From: Lepidostoma basale
Lineage: Eukaryota > Arthropoda > Insecta > Trichoptera > Lepidostomatidae
Length of the DNA: 64,000 nucleotides
Assembly: GCA_022606425.2 (NCBI GenBank)
Contig: JAHDVF020000016.1
Location: forward strand, 5,424,501 to 5,488,500
Direction of reading: 5' to 3'
Below, one piece after another: positions 21,910-32,388 of the stretch. Under the pieces are notes generated by a model that worked only from the letters and a program-made list of their open reading frames with translations, had not been told where the DNA came from and ran no database searches. A program made the translations under genes and the position numbers. Every line of letters starts with the position of its first letter. The stretch's first letter is position 1.

Positions 21910-22213
21910 TTTTGTGAATGTATACTTATACTTGAGATAGATAAAAGATTAACATATGTAATCAAAATCTGCATAGATGGCATATTGAAACTGACATGTG
22001 AAGTTAAGCATAGATTTGTAACATATATACAACCTCCAAAAATTTGTCTTACATGGTCTTAAAAAAAAGGTGGAATGGGGAATGTTGTAATTACATAAAG
22101 CGTGCGCTTAACCCAACCAATGACAGGTCATAAGTCCTGTAAACACCTTGATCAACCATATTCAGTTTCCAATTTGCATCTTCGTCTCTATTGAGATACA
22201 ATTAAATTTCATG
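21910..22213 (-). repeat. Four-copy dispersed repeat (R4), copy 1
   Basis: Shares with 28112, 47474 and 51466 the blocks ATACAACCTCCAAAAA, GGAATGGGGAATGTTG, AATGACAGGTCATAAGTCC and CATCTTCGTCTCTATTGAG. Strand here is the one opposite to the copies at 28112 and 47474. No frame and no clear terminal repeats. Confidence 0.7.
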
Positions 22214-22391
22214 AGTTTTTATTGTTTATAAATGGTACAAAAATGGTTTAATATAATACTACAAATAATAATGTATCAAATTTTTTTATTTTTTATTTAT
22301 TTTGTTTCTCTTACTTTCCTTATGAAGGAAATTTGTGCTACGGAGAGGATATAAATATATAAGCAATGTATGAATAATAATAATAATACAA

Positions 22392-22535
22392 ATGAAAACG
22401 TTTGTTTTCTAGAAGTTTTTTATATTTTGTGGAAATGACATCTTTCGCCCTGCTAAGGCATTTAATAATGCCTCAGCAAAGAGTAACATGCCATTCCCGT
22501 AAAAAAAACTTCTAGAAAATTAAAGATTTTTTTGT
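22392..22535. repeat. Family-B hairpin repeat
   Basis: Arms TTTTCTAGAAGTTTTT (left) and AAAAAACTTCTAGAAAA (right) face each other. Inside are GGAAATGAC and GCCATTCCC with decayed hammerhead-like cores: on the minus strand GCCTTAGCAGGGCGAAAGATG, with a matching inverted block on the plus strand. Non-coding. Confidence 0.65.
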
Positions 22536-22539
22536 TAAA

Positions 22540-23365
22540 TAATAAAACTATTAATAAATAGCTAGTTTTACATAGTTTTTCTAGAAGCAAACAACATTAT
22601 ATAATAGATGCAAAAAATAGTACTTGAACCAAAACTCAATACTAGGGACTTTATTGTACTCTGTTTTGAATTTTAAAAATCTTGTGAATTTATCTGATTT
22701 GAAATGAGGGGGTGTTAGTTGATTTCAAAAGATGTCGGCGCGTAATGCGATTCTAATTATATCGAATATCAAAGTCACGAATAATGGAATGCATATAATG
22801 ACGGCTATAATTATATAGCTTGCACGTAAGATAAAAAGTAATTAGTTTCCTTTGAGAATGGCGAGAAAATAACACGGTACAAAATTGTGTTTACCCAACA
22901 ATAATTGCACTTTTCAAAGTGGTTAATTTGTGCGCAAGCTTGGCAGTAAAAGAACTCATTACATTTCATTGGGTTAACAGTTTGAACCATTTTGAAGGGT
23001 TCGTGAACATTCTTATCGGAGACAGGTGGATACGTACGAGTACATTAACCCTTCATTGCATGGTAAAGAAAATTTGCTTAATACAAACCGAAACATCAAT
23101 TTATATTTGTACAGAATATTTTAATTTCATACACATTTTTGTTGTACGCTACACTCTACAATCCCATCTACCAATTAAGGTGCACAAGCGATCGCCAGTG
23201 CCGCTAGTTTACAAATAAATTTTACTTTAATGTTTTGTTGACGGTTGACCTGTATCTTTTACTGCCAGTTCATTAGATACATTTTGAGTTTAATACAAAA
23301 AAAAACTTTTCAAATAAATAAAAACTATATTTCTTCTATATACGCCATACTTTGTGTTGTTATGA
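22540..23365. other. Unique AT-rich sequence
   Basis: A 99-codon plus-strand frame (22919-23218) has no recognisable motif. Nothing else seen. Confidence 0.35.
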
Positions 23366-23439
23366 TGGTTTATTTCTATTTTTATTTGTTTATATACTTT
23401 GTATATACAACACTGATATTTAAAAAATATAATTATATA

Positions 23440-23470
23440 GACATGTTTCGGACAAACAGTCCTTCTTCAG
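23440..23470 (-). ncRNA. Hammerhead ribozyme, intact core (CATG type)
   Basis: On the minus strand: CTGAAGA (the N7 position is free in the consensus), one extra A, stem II GGAC/GTCC with loop TGTTT, GAAA, CATG, TC. All core bases match. Stem I is only partly pairable, so activity is uncertain. Confidence 0.7.
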
Positions 23471-23540
23471 TAATAACATCTGTCAGATCATGTGAACAAC
23501 AACAATTTTATAATATTTTTTTTATAAATATGTATCTTTA

Positions 23541-23571
23541 CCGAAGAAGGACTGTTTGTCCGAAACATGTC
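23541..23571 (+). ncRNA. Hammerhead-like motif, one core change
   Basis: CCGAAGA (U4 to C), extra A, GGAC/GTCC stem with TGTTT loop, GAAACATGTC. Otherwise identical to the partner in the opposite arm. Confidence 0.65.
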
Positions 23572-24064
23572 TATATAATATTATTTTTTTAATATCAGTA
23601 TTGAATATACAAAGTGTATAAAAAAATAAAAATAGAAATAAAAACCACTTAACAAAGTGAGTATTTATATCATGTTCAATAATTTATTGTACGTAATTTA
23701 GCTTTCTGGTAAATTTGCTACCAACACATTTTTATCGATATAGGAATACTCGTATATTGCAAAAAACGTAATTTATTTTTTAAATTCTTTTTCACATTTG
23801 TATTTATTTTAAAATATTATTTTTGTTAAAATTTAACAAAATCGTGCAATGAATGGTTAAAACAAGTATTATACCCGTAACAATGGATAACAAACAAACA
23901 TGCGGTGTTAAGTGTAGGCAATTTAGAGATTACGGCAATCGTGATCTCGTTAATTACCCCCCGGGAAAGGTCAGTGCCATCAACGAGCGTACATTATAGA
24001 ACAAAAAAAAATGACACAATATTTTCTGTTATATAAATTATCTTTATGCCGATTATGTATGATT

Positions 24065-24450
24065 TAAGGAAAGGCGAACTGAAGTAGTAGTGGGCTGGCG
24101 AGTTTTGTCGGAGTTGGATGTCCCCCTACACGCTGGACCGACGATACTGGTTGATAAAGATTGCTGGGACAAAGAAAAGGAGTGTCGGGAGGTCACCTAA
24201 AAGATGGACTAACGATATTGCTAAAAAAGCTGGAGGGACCCTGAATGCGGAAAGGACAAGACAGGGACGAATGAAGGAAAATAGAAAAGGCCTATTATAT
24301 CCAGCAGTCAGTGGAGGGAAGAAGGCTAAAGAAGAAAGATTGCTAGACGGGTGGATGAGATTGGATATGGATAAGGGGCAATGGCGTGTTTTGGGAGAGG
24401 CTTACGTTTAGCAGTGGACGACAGACAGCTGATATGATATGATGAATTAT
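24065..24450 (+). mobile_element. LINE-B-type reverse transcriptase end with simple tail
   Basis: The frame 24118-24411 keeps GRSPKRWTNDIAK, a degenerate middle and a WRVLGEAYV end, the usual final residues of this LINE type. It is followed by CAGTGGACGACAGACAGCTG, shared with 49060, then GATAT repeats. The upstream part (24080-24117) keeps DVP-P-TLDR only loosely. Confidence 0.7.
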
Positions 24451-24892
24451 GTAAACATATATCCATTAATGCCGATATGTAATTAATGGTGTCATGAAAA
24501 CAATCTGTGAAATGTGAAACAAAATATTGACCCAAAGAGGTACAATAAAAGAACATATGGTATTATATATTCAAGTTTACTTTGCAGGACTATCGTCACA
24601 ATATTAAAAAGTTCTAACACGGAGAGCTATCTTAACCTCAATTCAACATCTGGGATCGGCTCTACCTGTACGCAGATTCCACACTCTTCAATCATGGGTT
24701 AATCCTGACACAAGTTGTACGTAGTACGTTGTTATATGAAGATCCTGGTCAACCATTTTGTCGGAGGGTGATCCCTACCCCTTAATACGGTTAAGATGTA
24801 GATCGTTTTATTAATAAGGTGGTCGCAGTCTCGACAAATCCCTTGAACAAACAATCGGAGTCGCGTCTCTTTCAGTATTTCTGTTAATGGGG

Positions 24893-25350
24893 CACCTTTC
24901 GGAAATATGGGTTAAAATAAAATAAAAACGGAAAATACAAATCACCCTGAAAAGAAAAGTTTATAAAACGTGTGTGCTGCCAGTTGTTACATGGCATCGA
25001 AACTGTAACATTGTCCAAACAAAATGCCAAGAAACTACGAGTGACCCAAAGTTAGGAAGAAGCCTAAGAGACAGATTCAGAAACGATACGGTGAGAGAAA
25101 AAACAAAGGTCAGAATGGTAAAAAAGTATATGTTAACGATGCGAATGGAACTAGAAATAGGAAAAGACCGAGGAAAACGTGGCACGATCAAAGAAATCAA
25201 ATATTGAATGTCGGCCACGTGAGGAAATCGAAGTGCGTCCATGACACGATGTTTGAATGTTGAAGAAGTGAGAGAAGTATGCCAGGAAAGAAAAGGGTGG
25301 CAGTCCATTATTTCTGCCTACCCATTCGGGAGGGACGGCGTGATGGTTAG
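24893..25350 (+). mobile_element. Chimeric LINE: LINE-B part fused to LINE-A 3' end
   Basis: 24893-25110 follows LINE-B (KRKVYKTCVLPV, CNIVQTKC, RDRFRNDTVREKTKV). From about 25112 the sequence switches without a gap to LINE-A (RMVKKYMLTMRME for RMVKKVYVNDANG, then RPRKTWHDQ and the end with TTAGTTA). Both parts are on the same strand. The copy has frameshifts. It could reflect template switching during reverse transcription or an insertion-deletion event. Confidence 0.75.
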
Positions 25351-25354
25351 TTAA

Positions 25355-26390
25355 TTAGTTTTTAAACTCACAACCATGTCCTGATTTTATCAGCATATAA
25401 ATCTGCAATGCAGTTCGTTTATTTATTATTTCCTGATAATAAACATTTATTACTTAACGTAAAAATATTTATGTTTAATAAAAAAATCATAAAATAGTAA
25501 TAACTTACATTTTAACAAGTAAAAAGGTGTATTACTAGAAAAAATAAAATATTTAAAAGTTTAACTATCTCACATACAAATTACATAAAACGAAAACCTT
25601 TGTGGGTTTATTTTTGGCCTTCGCATTTCGGTAAAAAATTCGTATAAAAATTAAATAATTGACAAAAAAAACAAATTTAATTTTCATTATGAATGCAACC
25701 ATTTTTCAGTAGAAAATGTATTATGGAATCATTGTTTACTCTACAAATAATAAACAACGATTTACCGTTGTTTGCAAAACCACGTAGAAATGCAAACAAT
25801 GATCATCGTTGCCTAAATGATGGCTCATACATGCTCAAATTAGAATACTTTCTGTGCGATAATTAGTGCATCTCACTCGTATGAACAAGAAAGAGATAGC
25901 GCATAATCGGTAGACGGTCCGTAGTACCTACCTACTCTATCTCTCATAAGTAGGAACTATGAATCTTTTATTTTTTATTAATAACGGATGCTAATAAAAA
26001 CCAATCGGCATCATTACTTTAAAAAATTAATACATATTTTATTATTCACATACATTAAAGAAGGTAGGAATATAAAAAAACAAACAATGCAATAGTATCC
26101 CAATGTACAGAGTTTGTAGGAAGTTGTATTGCGATTACGGACATAGAAAAACTAGAACAAGAAATATTTAAATTCATAAATGATGGTCACAAAAAAAAAA
26201 ATTTAAAAAAACTAGCCTCCAGATAAATAAGACAATGGAGAATAAAAAAAATGCGAGACATACCGCGCTAGGAGACACGCCCTGACCGTCAACTGTGACA
26301 AAGTGATTCGCGCATTACCTGAAAAGAAAAATTATTTTATTATAACATTGCTTCAAAACCATTAAATTGTTCAATTTTCAAAAAAAAAAA
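25355..26390. other. AT-rich sequence, no feature recognised
   Basis: Contains a small hairpin AACAACG-ATTTAC-CGTTGTT near 25753 but no repeat copy or frame of note. Confidence 0.4.
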
Positions 26391-26395
26391 ACATT

Positions 26396-26960
26396 TCAGA
26401 ATAATACCAATTCCAAATCGTTTATAATCTCAACATACAAAGTAATAATAACAATTAAAAAATAAAAATAAAAACAAAAACAAAGAATATAATAAGAAAA
26501 CAAACAGAAGACAATAAAAATATATTCGAGAACAAACTTTCTGAGGGTAGCCTCACTATCGTGAAAAATGTCCACATCCGAAAAGATGCAGTTTAATAGG
26601 ATTATTGCCCTGCCCACGGGCATCACCTTAGTTTGATTGGTTCTACACAGTGGCAGGTGAAATAATCTATGTTGCCTTTGTCTCAGATAATTGTCGGGGA
26701 CAAACACAAAGTCAAATCATTCAAAATATCAGGGTTATGTATTCGACCACGAATCAGTTGAAAAAAAATTAACACCCAGGTGGATAGTTCGTCTAATTTC
26801 CAATGATTGGTAGTCCAGCATACCCAGCAAGAAATCAGTTGGGTGCAGCCGGGGGTAGTAACCGTTTTCTTTGAGGTACAGAAAGCGTAAGAACTTTTTC
26901 TGTACCTTCTCGAAATATATTATGATGTAGGTGTGTATATTATGAATGCATGTATGTATG
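26396..26960 (-). mobile_element. LINE-C reverse transcriptase C-terminus, frameshifted
   Basis: The minus strand reads first FEKVQKKFLRFLYLKENGYY and LGMLDYQSLEIRR (26920-26770), the conserved block before the end of many non-LTR ORF2 proteins. After a frameshift comes FVPDNYLRQRQHRLF and NQTKVMPVGRAI (26700-26600). It is the longest LINE-C copy here. Several stops follow. The left part (26396-26520) is degenerate 3' UTR. Confidence 0.85.
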
Positions 26961-26979
26961 TATGAATGTATGTATGTAG
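26943..26979 (+). repeat. TGTA/TGAA microsatellite
   Basis: ATGAATGCATGTATGTATG and further TATG-type units. It lies between two LINE-C copies in opposite orientation. Confidence 0.8.
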
Positions 26980-27002
26980 AGAAAAATATACATAACAGTG
27001 GA

Positions 27003-27247
27003 AAACTGGTGACAAGGGTGGGAAGAGCAATCGACGGCTGACGATCTCTTCGGAGATCGACGTCTTTAATATTAGTGAAAATACGTTCAGAAGACAACTA
27101 TTCTCGAGTAGTACTCGAGTTTATCTTGTCTCCCTAAAGTCGTATTATATATTATATTATATTTGAACAGTTCTCAACGGATGCTTTAAACATTAATTGT
27201 ATGTAATGTAATGTAATATCTTTAGAGAAAATAAACTGATTTGATTG
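27003..27247 (+). mobile_element. LINE-C 3' fragment, opposite orientation
   Basis: Plus-strand copy from GGGAAGAGCAATCGACGG through the degenerate coding end (GAGATCGACGTCTTTAATAT) and the 3' end AATAAACTGATTTGATTGAT. Head-to-head with 26396-26960. Confidence 0.8.
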
Positions 27248-27249
27248 AT

Positions 27250-28110
27250 TGATTAATAGGATTTCAATTAATATAATTAAAATTATTGCGTTTCAGTGTA
27301 AACATCTTATGTATAAAAAATTAACAAAATACAAATGGCATCGTTTAATTTTCCTTATTGTAAATATTGTTGAATTGTAAGTTACGTATAAAAAAAAATC
27401 ACTAAAAATGTACAGAAAATTGCGAAGCAAGGCTAATAAATAACATTAAAAATAATTATCACATAATTACTTAGAATTCAGAAAACTAACAAGAATGAGG
27501 CATTATACCGCACAGTTTGTAATTATCTAAAGGTCATCTCTCCCCAACAATGCGCTGGTAATTGTGGGCAAATAGAAAAACAAAACGGCGGAATCCCCCA
27601 TATAATTGCCGTGCAAAAACCTGTGAATTTTCAGTGAGGTAGTCGCAGGTCTGCCGTAGCAGCGCAGTCGGTTCCGAGACCCGCCACAAAGAAACTACGA
27701 ACGTGAGCAATCCGTGTACAAACAAATAAGTACCTTTTGTTGAATATCGTGCCGCGAGGGATGTCGGTTGTCACTAAGGATATTCCTAAAGCCATTACCG
27801 AGTAGTAGGAAGATCACGCTTCCAATCTGGCCAATGAACATGGAGAAGTGGCCGCGAGCCGTGAGCTGGTACACGCGAAGAGTGGAAACGGGTGGAACTA
27901 ATACAAAAAAGGTTTATACTTTCGTATAAAGCATTTTACTTGTTTATTTTTTTATTTATTTATACATTATACACAAATGAGACATTACAAACGATAAAAC
28001 ATTTAGGCGACTCATTTGGACATGAAACGGTATTACAAAGATAAAATAAAACAAAACAACATGAGACCAAAAAATCATACATATCAGAAGGAATCCAAAT
28101 ATGTCGACGT
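27250..28110. other. Unique AT-rich sequence
   Basis: A slightly GC-richer patch lies at 27570-27900. Frames of 63 and 88 codons on the minus strand show no motif. Confidence 0.35.
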
Positions 28111-28111
28111 C

Positions 28112-28345
28112 AGTTTGTTTTTTTAGGAGGATTAATTGTATCTCAATAGAGACGAAGATGTAAATTGTTTTCTGGGAACAGAATATGGTGGCCGAGGCCT
28201 TACAGGACTTATGACCTGTCATTGGTTGGGTTGAGCGATCGCTTTATGTATAACAACATTCCCCATTTCGTACTTCTTACGACCACCACGTCTGACAATT
28301 TTTTGGAAGTTATATATATGCTAGAATGCTGCGCATTTTATTTGT
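28112..28345 (+). repeat. Dispersed repeat R4, copy 2
   Basis: Keeps ATTGTATCTCAATAGAGACG, GACTTATGACCTGTCATTGG, GGGTTGAGCGATCGCTT and ACATTCCCCATT. Same strand as 47474 and opposite to 21910 and 51466. Confidence 0.75.
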
Positions 28346-28611
28346 GATGCGGTTTGTATTAAAATTAATTAAAAACCTTTTTATACTTTTTAAGATTATC
28401 TTTCGATTTACGTGAAATCTCTTAAATAAAAACCAGCTGTTGTCTGTTGATGCCAGCTAGCTTAGTTTAGTCCATGAATGGAAGTAGTTCATAAAATAAA
28501 TCGTTTATTTGATATTTAAAGAAATATTTAATAATCACCTTTATACTTATTAATCTTTGCTTGAACAATGATATACAATAAAACTATATATTAAAAAATG
28601 AATACTAATGA

Positions 28612-28955
28612 AGATGTCTCCTTTCTAGAAGTTTTATAATAGATTATGGATTATAGGAATGACATATTTCGCTATTTTTTTTCTTCTAAATTCAATATAA
28701 GGAGACACTGTTTGGCGATTAGGTTCAGTTTGAGAATGCCCTCACAAGGTGAAACAAATTTGCCACAATTTATATAATTTATATAAATTAAATCCAAGTA
28801 AAACCAATCATGTTCACTATTATAAATTAATAATGGAGTTTTTCAAAATTAATACCTCAACCATCAATGACATATTTCGCCTTTCTAAGACATTATCAAA
28901 TAAGGCGAAGCATGTCATTCCCATAAACTATAATAAAACTTCTAGAAAATAGACA
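28612..28955. repeat. Family-B hairpin repeats with hammerhead-like core
   Basis: A partial left arm (TTTCTAGAAGTTTTATAAT, 28621) and a later block with arms AATGACATATTTCGCCTT (28866) and AAGGCGAAGCATGTCATT (28902), ending AAAACTTCTAGAAAAT (28936-28951). The inner arms are 16 of 18 complementary. Confidence 0.7.
28869..28899 (-). ncRNA. Hammerhead-like motif (family B)
   Basis: Minus strand: TTGATAA, extra T, stem II GTCT/AGGC (one U-G pair) with loop TAGAA, GAAA, TATG, TC. The core shares C3 to U and G8 to A with 12180, so these changes mark the family and are not private decay. Confidence 0.55.
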
Positions 28956-28959
28956 TAAA

Positions 28960-29650
28960 TTAAATGTGATACAACGGTTTTCCAAATTAAACAGTTAAAA
29001 CTGTTGAAGTATAGTAGTGTTTCTGCCAAAACAATGGATTATGTATATATGTTGTCTAAATCTGTCTATATAAAATATCAAAATAAATAATGGCACGAAT
29101 GGATACGCAAATATAAAATGGTTATTTTGGCAGATCGTGTTTATAGTTTCTTCCTCGGTACCCTCGACCCTGGTATTTCCTACAAAATGCACCGGTGAGA
29201 AATTTCTTAGCAAATTCTCTTGGGATACCACAAGGATAAGAACACAATACGCCCGCTCGAGGAGTTGAATAACTCGAATCAGTTTTGCGCGAGTGTGTCA
29301 AAACACAACAATGAGACTGATGGATAAGGTTAGCTGGTGAATGAGTTAAAATCTTTGTGATGGGCACTAAAAGAAAATAATAATCTCATCATCTTCTTCA
29401 GAGGACCGAAGGTCACGAGTAACAAGGCTGAAAACTACTAAGTACCGAGTTGTAGGGTGATTTATTGATTACTTGGTCGTTTCTGAATAAATTTATGACG
29501 TACAAAGTGACTATAAGCGTACTTACTACTGGTGCATAATATAATCAAATCTATAATGTCTGAAAACTTTTATGTATTTATATAAAAAAAATGTTGGTTG
29601 ATGCCGTATATCCTATCCTAATTCATAACACAAATGGTAGTTCAATTTAA
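28960..29650. other. AT-rich sequence with one repeat piece
   Basis: 28970-29040 matches the repeat downstream of the hammerhead at 6488 and 36854 (AACAGTTAAAACTGTTGAAG, TAGTGTTTCTGCCAAAACAA) but the ribozyme part is missing. The rest is unique. Confidence 0.5.
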
Positions 29651-29654
29651 ATAA

Positions 29655-29790
29655 TAATAAAATGAAACGTTGTTTTTTTAACTACTTCTAATTTTTGTCT
29701 TTATTTCGACAGCGACCGGTTTCGCCAGGCCAGCTGGCATCGACAGACTGGGACCAGACCGGTCTAAATGATATTTAAAAAAACATCGTT
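29655..29790. repeat. CCGG-type hammerhead element with partial inverted copy
   Basis: Contains AAACGTTGTTTTTTTAACTA (29664) and TTTGTCTTTATTTCGACAGC, shared with 34153-34253. It is followed by a partial inverted copy (GACCAGACCGGTC and AAAAAAACATCGTTTAAT). Confidence 0.65.
29714..29746 (-). ncRNA. Hammerhead-like motif (CCGG type)
   Basis: Minus strand: CTGTCGA (only A6 to U departs from CUGANGA), extra T, stem II GCCAG/CTGGC of five pairs with loop CTGGC, GAAA, palindrome CCGG, TC. It shares the A6 change with 34215. Confidence 0.6.
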
Positions 29791-30183
29791 TAATTTCATT
29801 GTTTTTTGGAATTTATGTATGATTAATACTTTATAGTAGAAATAAATGTTCCTAAAGTGATTCGTTTAAGATTTAAGGTAAAACTATACCCGTATTATCG
29901 GGTACAGGTGTATGGAGCGAATATGGTGCTCGATAATCTTTTTGACGGTTAAATGGGATTTGATTAATGGACGGATACGTCGTTTTTGCGGTCCCATTTG
30001 ATTTTTTTTTCTTTGTTTTTACCTCCACGCTCAGTCGGTCCGTCCGCGAGGATTTACGCTCGAGATGAGACAGGATAGTCGATAGCGGTGATTCAAACAG
30101 AACGGTCGTCTGCAAAAACTGCATGGATAGATTGTCACGCAAAAATTTAGCCCACAATATGACAGATAATGGCATAAATTACA

Positions 30184-30515
30184 TAAACATTATGAAAATT
30201 AAGAAAACTTATGAATATTTAAAAAACTTATTTACACTTAGAAAACTTATGAAAATTAAGAAAACTTACGAACATTATAATAATAATAATTAAGCTAATT
30301 TGTATAGCGCCGTTTTCGCGAATAGTTCACCTCAAGGGCGCTTTGACAATGTTTTTAGTCGTGAGAGCTGCATGTGATACCAGCAATCAGATAACCGTTG
30401 CTTATCTTTTATGGGATATTTTGAAAAGGTGGGTTTTTAGGTGAGATTCAAAGTCTGTCGGATTGTTAAGAAAACTTATGAATATTAAGATAACGTATGA
30501 ACATTTAAAAAACTT
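30184..30515. repeat. Minisatellite interrupted by LINE-D
   Basis: Units like GAAAACTTATGAANATTAA repeat at 30184-30265 and again at 30466-30510. The LINE-D fragment lies between them. Confidence 0.65.
30270..30470 (-). mobile_element. LINE-D 3' end fragment
   Basis: Inverted 3' UTR: left edge AATAATAATAATTAAGC, then TAGCGCCGTTTTCGCG, TCACCTCAAGGGCGC and TTCAAAGTCTGTCGGATTG. Matches 33046 and 60900. 5'-truncated just inside the coding end. AAGAAAACTTAYGAAYATTA lies on both sides. Confidence 0.75.
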
Positions 30516-30519
30516 ATTA

Positions 30520-31345
30520 CTGAATTACCATTCACAGAGTAAAAGCACACGATCCTAAATGAGATGTAAAGCAAATATGACGACACATCAATAGTTTTAC
30601 TGTCGTATTTTGCATATATTAAAAAAAATTAAAGACAATACTCGTATAGAAATACCAATTAAAATATCGTAAATTTTTATTTTATTAAACAGTTATAATA
30701 TATTTTTTATTAATCAATATAATAAAAATTATACACAGTATCACAATTAAAATATTGAAAAACAGATATTTGTAAAAACTGTAAAAAATACAATAGTTAT
30801 TGAAATACTAATAAGACAATGCCTTACTTCAATCAATATAAGAATTATTTTACATTGATACATAGATAATTTATTGTAAACACTGGTTACATTTACTACT
30901 GACCGATTTGGTTATTATTCGTATCTTCAAAAAGTTCAAGTTTAAAAAAAAATCAAGTATGTATTTTTGGACAAAAAATATTCAAAACTCTGTTTACCTA
31001 GTAATAGCTCATTATGGTGAAGTGTGACGTGGTTCCTACTTCACCATAATGGCTTATACTTCTGCTCACGATGAGTATTGCATAACAATACTAAAACCAC
31101 CCGTTTAAAACTATTTGTAATGAAATGTACAAGTAATCAAATCAATCAATACATTTACATTGTTTTATGACGGTTTTATAACAAAATATATTAATTCTAA
31201 AAAAAAGTCAAAAAGTAGAATATAAACAATATGGAAATACATATTTGATAATATTTTGAAGTTCTTGCTAAAGTTGGATTGTTTTAAGTGCCCAATTACA
31301 GTTATTTAAAATAACGATGGATACGTGGAATATAAATTAAATAAA
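30520..31345. other. AT-rich sequence with a perfect hairpin
   Basis: The hairpin is at 31010-31051. The rest has no recognised feature. Confidence 0.4.
31010..31051. repeat. Perfect 14-bp inverted repeat
   Basis: CATTATGGTGAAGT (31010-31023) and ACTTCACCATAATG (31038-31051) surround a 14-base loop. AGC/GCT extends the stem after one unpaired base. No T-run follows, so it is not a terminator-like structure. Confidence 0.8.
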
Positions 31346-31349
31346 CACA

Positions 31350-31648
31350 AAAGTCCTGATCATCCAGCTGACAACATGTGCACCATCTAAAATAACATTG
31401 TGTTATATTATTTTTATTTTATATCGTTATATTTCATATAATTTGTTTTAGATTTATTTTATAGATGTTGGACGATCGAAGTGTGCCCGGGAGATGCCAA
31501 TTGGTGGCGATGAGGTTCGCAATTCATCATTCTTTTCGCGGGGGCGAAAAGAGAAGGATGGAGTGCCGTATCGGTTAAAGTGTGGCAGTCCATTCTTTCT
31601 GCCTACACTTTCGGGGAGACGGTGTGATGGTTGGTTAGTTAGTTAGTA
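31350..31648 (+). mobile_element. SINE-like element with LINE-A tail
   Basis: Head AAGTCCTGATCATCCAGC and ACATGTGCACCATCT, AT-rich middle, GAAGTGTGCCCGGGAGATGC, GTGGCGATGAGGTTCGCAA, then the LINE-A end (GTGGCAGTCCATTC) and TTAG tail. Same order as 11048 (inverted) and 62279. Confidence 0.8.
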
Positions 31649-32388
31649 ATATAATACATACGAATAATTTCAGTGAGTAAAAACGTCTATTTTCTAAAAG
31701 TTTATTTATTTTAATGGGAATGTCATATTTCGTCTTGTATTATAAAATCACATTCTCATCAAATTAAAAGTTTATGAAAAATAAGTTTTCATTCGTATTA
31801 ACAATTTCATGTGGAGTTTTGCGTCATTGTTCAAGAAACTACTCTATGAACATATATAATATTATACAATTCACAGTGACAAAAACTGAATAAAGAATAT
31901 TCTGTCTTTACTTATCAGATTAATCTCGTATTGTAATAATAAAAAATGGGATGGCATATTTAAACAAAATATATTCATAAATTAAGCACTCGGCAATCAA
32001 TAATGTTATAAAAAAAATTATCTTATCCAAACTTGGCTAAAAACGTTTATTATAAATCATTCGTGGATTTCTTCCTCTTATCTAGAATGTTCGAATGAAA
32101 AATGTGGAGTGCAAGAAACTGGTTTAAACTCTAATTAAAATAAACACATAGTTCGTCCGTCGGTGTGTGTTTAAACTAAAGATTGTCCGAATGCGCATGA
32201 AGCTGATTGCTTTGATCAGCAAACTGAACGAGGTTAACCACAATGCTGAAATGATAATACAAAATACCGCATTAGTACAATTCAATGTAAAAATATTACA
32301 ATCGAAACACGGTTTACCAAAAACAGGGGTTAAACCAGGGATTAGTCTTGAAAAGGGATCCGATTGAACCAGGATTATTTTATAAATA

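Larger units (their letters stand above)
23368..23640. repeat. Inverted-repeat element with two head-to-head hammerhead motifs
   Basis: Both arms carry the ribozyme-like motif plus ~70 nt of shared downstream sequence (ATATACAACACTGATATT and its inverted copy). The left arm is on the minus strand (23440-23470) and the right arm is on the plus strand (23541-23571). Separated by about 70 bp with AACATCTGTCAGATC, shared with 14568-14793. No frame with motifs. Confidence 0.8.

Noticed and set aside
26735..27097. 120-codon minus-strand frame as one protein
   Set aside because: It runs across the junction of two oppositely oriented LINE-C copies and a microsatellite; only its second half is a real coding remnant.
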